The notes under the pieces are model-generated. The model searched no databases, was not told where the DNA came from, and saw nothing but the letters and a program-made list of their open reading frames with translations. 64,000 nucleotides of DNA from JAJFJD01 sp965228425 (lineage in GTDB: Bacteria; Pseudomonadota; Alphaproteobacteria; UBA8366). Where the stretch lies: NCBI GenBank assembly GCA_965228425.1, contig OZ245815.1:4960001-5024000 (forward strand), written 5' to 3'. The stretch's first letter is position 1; each line of letters begins with the position of its first letter. A program made the position numbers and the translations under genes. Below are positions 59,975-64,000 of this stretch, piece after piece.

Positions 59975-60727
59975 ATGCTCGAAATCCGCAACCTCCACGC
60001 CACGGTCCACGGCAAGGAAATCATCAAGGGACTCGACCTCACGATCGGCGCAGGTGAAATACACGCCATCATGGGGCCGAACGGCACGGGCAAAAGCACA
60101 CTGTCCTATGTCCTGACCGGACGCGACGGCTACGAGGTGACCGAGGGCGAAGTCATCTACCAGGGCGAAAACCTGCTCGATCTGGAAATCGACGAGCGCG
60201 CCTGCCGTGGCATCTTCCTGGCCTTTCAGTATCCGGTGGAAATCCCCGGCGTCGCCGGCACGACATTTTTGAAGACGGCGCTCAACGCGGTGCGCAAATT
60301 CCGCGGCGAAGACGATCTGGACGCCATGCAATTCCTGAAACACGTGCGCGAGAAGGCCAAGACCCTCGGCGTCAGCGACGAGATGCTACGCCGTCCGCTC
60401 AATGTCGGATTTTCCGGCGGCGAGAAGAAGCGCAATGAAGCGCTGCAGTTGGCGGTCCTCGAACCCGCGCTCGCCATCCTCGACGAAACCGACTCCGGCC
60501 TCGACATCGACGCCTTGAAGGTCGTTGCCGACGCCGTCAACGGGATGCGCGATCCGGCGCGCAGCATGCTGATCATTACGCATTACCAGCGGCTGCTGAA
60601 CTATATCGAGCCCGACCATGTGCATGTGCTGGTCAATGGGCGGATCGCCAAGTCCGGCGGCAAGGAACTGGCCGAGCAGCTCGAGGAGAACGGCTATGCC
60701 GAATTCCTCGACGCCGAAGCGGCTTGA
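59975..60727 (+). CDS. sufC: Fe-S assembly ATPase SufC
   Basis: This 250-aa ABC-type ATPase has Walker A GPNGTGKSTLSYVLTG, the signature region GFSGGEKKRNEALQLAVL and Walker B LAILDETDSGLDIDALKVVADAVN, all as in SufC. It drives conformational changes of the SufB-SufD scaffold. It is in the normal sufBCD order. The ATP signature differs from transporter LSGGQ in the SufC-specific way (FSGGEKKRNE). Confidence 0.96.
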   Translation: MLEIRNLHATVHGKEIIKGLDLTIGAGEIHAIMGPNGTGKSTLSYVLTGRDGYEVTEGEVIYQGENLLDLEIDERACRGIFLAFQYPVEIPGVAGTTFLKTALNAVRKFRGEDDLDAMQFLKHVREKAKTLGVSDEMLRRPLNVGFSGGEKKRNEALQLAVLEPALAILDETDSGLDIDALKVVADAVNGMRDPARSMLIITHYQRLLNYIEPDHVHVLVNGRIAKSGGKELAEQLEENGYAEFLDAEAA

Positions 60728-60746
60728 GGACGGCGGAGCGCTCCCG

Positions 60747-62096
60747 ATGGCAGCACGAAAAGAAACACCCCTCGCCTTCGCCGACGCCTTTGCGGCGCTG
60801 GAAGCCAGCCTGCCCGGCAAGTCCGTGCCCTGGCTGAGCCGGCTGCGGGCGGAAAGCTGGGACCGCTATGCGGCGCTCGGCCTGCCGACCGTGCGGGACG
60901 AATCATGGAAATTCACCAACCTGAATGCCTTGCGGCGCGCCGGCGTCGTCTCGACGCCGGATAGCGTTCCGGCACTCGACACCGTGCCCCTGGGTGCGGC
61001 GCTGTCGATCGACGCGCATCTGGCAGTGCTCGTGAACGGCGTGTTCCGCGCCGATCTGTCATCCCTGCCCGGCGAAGAGACTGGGCTTGCGGTGACGGGT
61101 TTCGCAGCCGCTGTTGAAGAAGACCCCGGTACGCTGGAAGGATCGCTCGGCAAACTCGCCGACGGCGACGCCCTGCCGATGGCCGCGCTGAACACGGCGC
61201 TGGCCGCCGACGGTTTGGTGATCCACCTGGAGAAAAGCGCGGAGATCGAGAAGCCGCTGCATATCCTATCGATCGGCATTGCCGGCGAGACGCCGGTGAT
61301 GTTCCAACCGCGCGTGTTGGTGGTCGCGGCAGAAAACAGCAGCGCCTGTATCCTGGAAAGCCATGTGGGTGCGGGCGACGGCGTCTATTTCAGCAACACA
61401 GTGACCGAACTGGACATCGCGCCGCATGCGCGGGTGCGGCATTACAAGCTGCAGAACGAGCATCCCGCCGCCTTCCATATCGCGGCCGCGGCGGTATCGC
61501 TGGCCGACGGCGCGGCATATGAGAGTTTCGTGCTGCAGGTCGGCGGCCGCATCGCGCGCAACGAAATCCAAATTCACATCGGCGGCGAGCGTGCCGAGTG
61601 CACGATGAACGGCGCCTATCTGCTGCGCGGCAAACAGCACGCGGACAGCACGACCTTTGTCGATCACGCCGTGCCGAACAGCGCGTCGCGCGAATTCTAT
61701 AAGGGCGTCATCGACGACGAGGCGCGCGGCGTCTTCCAAGGCAAAATTCTGGTGCGCAAGGATGCGCAGAAAACCGACGGCCAGCAATTGAACAAGGCCT
61801 TGCTGTTGTCCCGCAGCGCGGAGATCGACAGCAAGCCGGAACTCGAAATCTACGCCGACGACGTCATCTGCAGCCATGGCGCCACCGCGGGCGAGTTGGA
61901 CAGCGAAGCACTGTTCTACCTGCGCAGCCGCGGCATCGACGAAGCGACCGCGCGCGGCCTGCTGATCGAGGCCTTTGTCGGCGAAGCGGTCGAGCAGATC
62001 GACCATACCGCCGCGCAGGAAGCCTTCCAAAAGGTCGTCGACGGCTGGCTACACGACGGCGCGCTGACACGCGCAAACGATGGGGAAAGCGCATGA
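60747..62096 (+). CDS. sufD: Fe-S assembly scaffold SufD
   Basis: This 449-aa SufD starts at ATG 60747 (MAARKETPLAFADAFAALEASLPG), 19 bases after the sufC stop; the frame is open upstream inside sufC but is a shadow. It contains RDESWKFTNLNALRRAG, the beta-helix core NAVPNSASREFYKGVIDDEARGVFQGKILVRKDAQKTDGQQLNKALLLSRSAEIDSKPELEIYADDVICSHGATAGELDSEALFYLRSRGI (typical of SufD). Its stop overlaps the sufS ATG (ATGA). Confidence 0.95.
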   Translation: MAARKETPLAFADAFAALEASLPGKSVPWLSRLRAESWDRYAALGLPTVRDESWKFTNLNALRRAGVVSTPDSVPALDTVPLGAALSIDAHLAVLVNGVFRADLSSLPGEETGLAVTGFAAAVEEDPGTLEGSLGKLADGDALPMAALNTALAADGLVIHLEKSAEIEKPLHILSIGIAGETPVMFQPRVLVVAAENSSACILESHVGAGDGVYFSNTVTELDIAPHARVRHYKLQNEHPAAFHIAAAAVSLADGAAYESFVLQVGGRIARNEIQIHIGGERAECTMNGAYLLRGKQHADSTTFVDHAVPNSASREFYKGVIDDEARGVFQGKILVRKDAQKTDGQQLNKALLLSRSAEIDSKPELEIYADDVICSHGATAGELDSEALFYLRSRGIDEATARGLLIEAFVGEAVEQIDHTAAQEAFQKVVDGWLHDGALTRANDGESA

Positions 62097-63358
62097 CCAC
62101 CAACGCTGCGGCAAAGACGGACGGTCCCGGCCTGACGTCCGAATTGGATATCAAGAGGATCCGGGCGGATTTCCCGGCCATGTCCGTGGAAGTCCACGGC
62201 AAGCCGCTGGTGTTTCTCGACAGCGGCGCGTCGGCGCAGAAACCGCACGCGGTCATCGACACCATGCGCCGCGTTTATGAAAGCGAATACGCCAACGTCC
62301 ATCGGGGCGCCTATTACCTGAGCGAGCGGTCGACCGCGCTCTACGAAGGTGCGCGCGACACGCTGCGCGACTTCCTGAATGCGCGCGACCGCAAGGAAAT
62401 CATCTTCACGCGCAACGCGACGGAGGCGATCAACCTGGTTGCCTTCGCCTGGGGCCGCAGCATGCTGAAGCCCGGCGACGAGATCATCATTTCCGAGATG
62501 GAGCATCACTCCAACATCGTGCCGTGGCAGATGCTGCGCGACGAAAAGGACCTGGTCCTCAAGGTCGCGCCGGTCAGCGACGACGGCGAATTCCTCATGG
62601 ATGCCTTCAAGTCATTGCTGACCGACCGCACCAAGCTGGTCGCGATCACCCATACCTCGAACGTGCTGGGCACGATCACACCCGCCAAGGAGATCGCGCG
62701 GCTGGCCCATGACGCGGGCGCCAAGGTACTGTTCGACGGCGCGCAAGCCGCGGTTCACATGCCGGTCGACGTGCAGGATATCGATTGCGACTTCTATGCG
62801 ATCACCGGCCACAAGCTGTATGGCCCATCGGGCATCGGCGTGCTGTACGGCAAGGAAGACCTGCTCGACGCCATGCCGCCGTTCATGGGCGGCGGCGACA
62901 TGATCAGTTCGGTGTCCTTCGAGAAATCGACCTGGGCGCCGCTGCCGGCGAAATTCGAAGCCGGCACCCCGGCCATCGTCCAGGCCATCGGCTTGGCCGC
63001 CGCGGTCGACTATGTCACCGGCATCGGGTTCGACGCCATCGCGGCGCACGAGCATGACCTGCTGAACTACACGACGCAGAAGCTGGCCTCGATCGAGGAC
63101 CTCCGGCTGATCGGCACCGCGCCGAACAAGGCGGCGGTGGTGTCTTTCGAACTGGGCAAGATCCACGCCCATGACGTCAGCACGATCGTCGACCGCGCCG
63201 GGGTCGCGATCCGCGCCGGGCATCATTGCGCGGAACCGTTGATGGACCGGATGGGCGTCCCCGCCACGGCGCGCGCGTCCTTCGGCCTGTATAATACGCG
63301 GGAAGACGCCGACATCTTGGTCGAGGCGCTCGAAACCGTGCAGGAGATTTTCGGCTGA
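62093..63358 (+). CDS. sufS: Cysteine desulfurase SufS
   Basis: This 421-aa PLP enzyme provides sulfur for cluster assembly. The PLP lysine is in ITGHKLYGPSGIGVLYG and the catalytic cysteine in RAGHHCAEPLM. HRGAYYLSERSTALYEGAR, TRNATEAINLVAFAWG and EMEHHSNIVPWQ are group II (SufS) signatures. It overlaps sufD by 4 bases and sufU by 1 base (TGATG). The sulfur acceptor is presumably the adjacent SufU or SufBCD. Confidence 0.96.
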   Translation: MTTNAAAKTDGPGLTSELDIKRIRADFPAMSVEVHGKPLVFLDSGASAQKPHAVIDTMRRVYESEYANVHRGAYYLSERSTALYEGARDTLRDFLNARDRKEIIFTRNATEAINLVAFAWGRSMLKPGDEIIISEMEHHSNIVPWQMLRDEKDLVLKVAPVSDDGEFLMDAFKSLLTDRTKLVAITHTSNVLGTITPAKEIARLAHDAGAKVLFDGAQAAVHMPVDVQDIDCDFYAITGHKLYGPSGIGVLYGKEDLLDAMPPFMGGGDMISSVSFEKSTWAPLPAKFEAGTPAIVQAIGLAAAVDYVTGIGFDAIAAHEHDLLNYTTQKLASIEDLRLIGTAPNKAAVVSFELGKIHAHDVSTIVDRAGVAIRAGHHCAEPLMDRMGVPATARASFGLYNTREDADILVEALETVQEIFG

Positions 63359-63831
63359 TGCTTGACGAGTTACGCGAACTGTATCAAGAGGTCATCCTCG
63401 ACCACGGCAAGCAGCCGCGGAACTTCCGCCGGCCCGACAGCCCGACCAACGAAGCGGCGGGCCGCAACCCGCTGTGCGGCGACCAGCTCGTCATCTATCT
63501 CAGCCTGAGCGACGACGGCAAAATCGAAGACGCCGCCTTCGTCGGCAAGGGCTGCGCGATCTCGATGGCCTCGGCGTCGATGATGACCGAGATCGTCAAG
63601 GGCAAGACCGTCGCGGACGCCAAGAAGCTGTTCGAGAATTTCCATCATATGTGCACCGACGACGACGCCGAAGGGTTCGACGGCGATGACGACGAGGACG
63701 TGGAACGCCTGCAGGTCCTGTCCGGTGTGCGGCAGTTTCCGGTGCGGGTGAAATGCGCGACGCTGCCCTGGCACACTCTCGCCGCCGCGATCGACGGGGT
63801 CGAGGAAATCAGCACGGAGACGGATTCGTGA
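63358..63831 (+). CDS. sufU: SUF-type IscU-like scaffold/sulfur-transfer protein
   Basis: This 157-aa protein has the three conserved cysteines of the IscU/SufU fold: RNPLCGDQL, GKGCAISMASASMM and RVKCATLPWHTL. The additional residues between the second and third cysteine resemble the SufU insertion, so it probably acts as a zinc-dependent sulfurtransferase partner of SufS rather than a classic IscU scaffold. It overlaps sufS by one base and the sufT-like gene by GTGA. Confidence 0.93.
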   Translation: MLDELRELYQEVILDHGKQPRNFRRPDSPTNEAAGRNPLCGDQLVIYLSLSDDGKIEDAAFVGKGCAISMASASMMTEIVKGKTVADAKKLFENFHHMCTDDDAEGFDGDDDEDVERLQVLSGVRQFPVRVKCATLPWHTLAAAIDGVEEISTETDS

Positions 63832-64000
63832 GCGGCGACCCCACCAAAGGCAGCGACGGCCTGAGCCTTCAGGACTTCATGCCGGCGGGCGCCGGGGATA
63901 CGGTCGCCCATGCCGGCAAACCGCTCGATCCCGGCACCCCGGTGGCGGACAAGGAAACCGTGATCGAGGCAATGAAAACGGTTCACGACCCCGAAATTCC
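63828..64000 (+). CDS. sufT: SufT-like (MIP18/DUF59) Fe-S assembly protein, 5' part
   Basis: A GTG at 63828 overlaps the sufU stop and opens a frame that runs off the window end after 57 codons. The visible part begins SGDPTKGSDGLSLQDFMPAG and reaches KETVIEAMKTVHDPEI, the start of the MIP18/DUF59 domain (conserved V-x-D-P-E). In SUF operons this gene is sufT, a maturation factor for Fe-S proteins. The catalytic cysteine lies beyond the edge. Confidence 0.85.
   Translation, partial: MSGDPTKGSDGLSLQDFMPAGAGDTVAHAGKPLDPGTPVADKETVIEAMKTVHDPEI

Noticed and set aside
1..64000. Mobile elements, prophage, CRISPR arrays or replication origin
   Set aside because: I found no transposase, integrase, direct-repeat array, terminal inverted repeats or clustered DnaA boxes. 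Gene order and composition look uniform.

Overview
The window is GC-rich, densely packed chromosomal DNA from an alphaproteobacterium, most likely a free-living aerobic member near Rhodospirillales. The pointers are the usg gene, a DUF3035 (BamF-type) lipoprotein, a DUF1289 protein, the ribF-ileS-lspA-bamF-M16-M16 block, cox15-type ctaA, an oxygen-tolerant-type korAB pair and an Rrf2-led suf operon. No transposase, integrase, phage gene, CRISPR array, rRNA or tRNA was seen. It reads as core genome, not as an island.

Layout: 1-3648 is an RND efflux system (adaptor truncated at the window edge, plus pump). 3.7-7.5 kb holds a DinG-like iron-sulfur helicase, a TerB-like protein and a GNAT enzyme. 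7.5-10.3 kb holds a ThDP enzyme, a MarR regulator and usg. 10.3-14.9 kb carries a ferredoxin-NADP reductase and the two-subunit 2-oxoglutarate:ferredoxin oxidoreductase. 14.9-17.9 kb has heme A synthase, an M20 amidohydrolase and a secreted cupredoxin-fold protein. 18.1-23.2 kb is a complete soxBDAG operon for folate-linked sarcosine oxidation. 23.3-24.6 kb is a small lipoprotein region with two structured non-coding elements.

24.7-29.5 kb is a lipid A/Kdo operon (msbA, acyltransferase, waaA, lpxK). 29.5-33.3 kb has an M23 peptidase, xseA and purD. 33.3-36.9 kb has a tandem thioredoxin-fold protein, tadA, a BNR-repeat protein paired with a MoaD/ThiS-like protein, and an SRPBCC/ArsR pair. 36.9-42.6 kb has rluB-type, rsmD, MFS, mutL and pgi genes. 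42.7-50.5 kb is the M16 pair, bamF, lspA, ileS and ribF. 50.6-56.8 kb has a MaoC hydratase, two MFS transporters, DUF1289, AraC, a FetAB-type ABC pair and DinB. 56.9-64.0 kb has a LysR regulator and the suf operon (rrf2-sufBCDSU, sufT cut by the window end).

The most interesting signals lie between genes. A 33-bp near-palindrome resembling the IscR type 1 site precedes the suf regulator. A compact candidate sRNA (two hairpins plus a strong terminator, with a promoter at the right distance) lies at about 23386-23498. On the opposite strand, an intrinsic terminator sits inside an in-frame leader ORF ahead of a 17-kDa-antigen-like lipoprotein. Also notable are TGC-N3-GCA repeats flanking the -10 of the MaoC gene, a 38-bp dyad at the arsR start, and a MoaD/ThiS-like protein ending in GG beside a BNR protein with no E1 enzyme nearby. 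Everything here comes from reading the sequence; no homology search was run.
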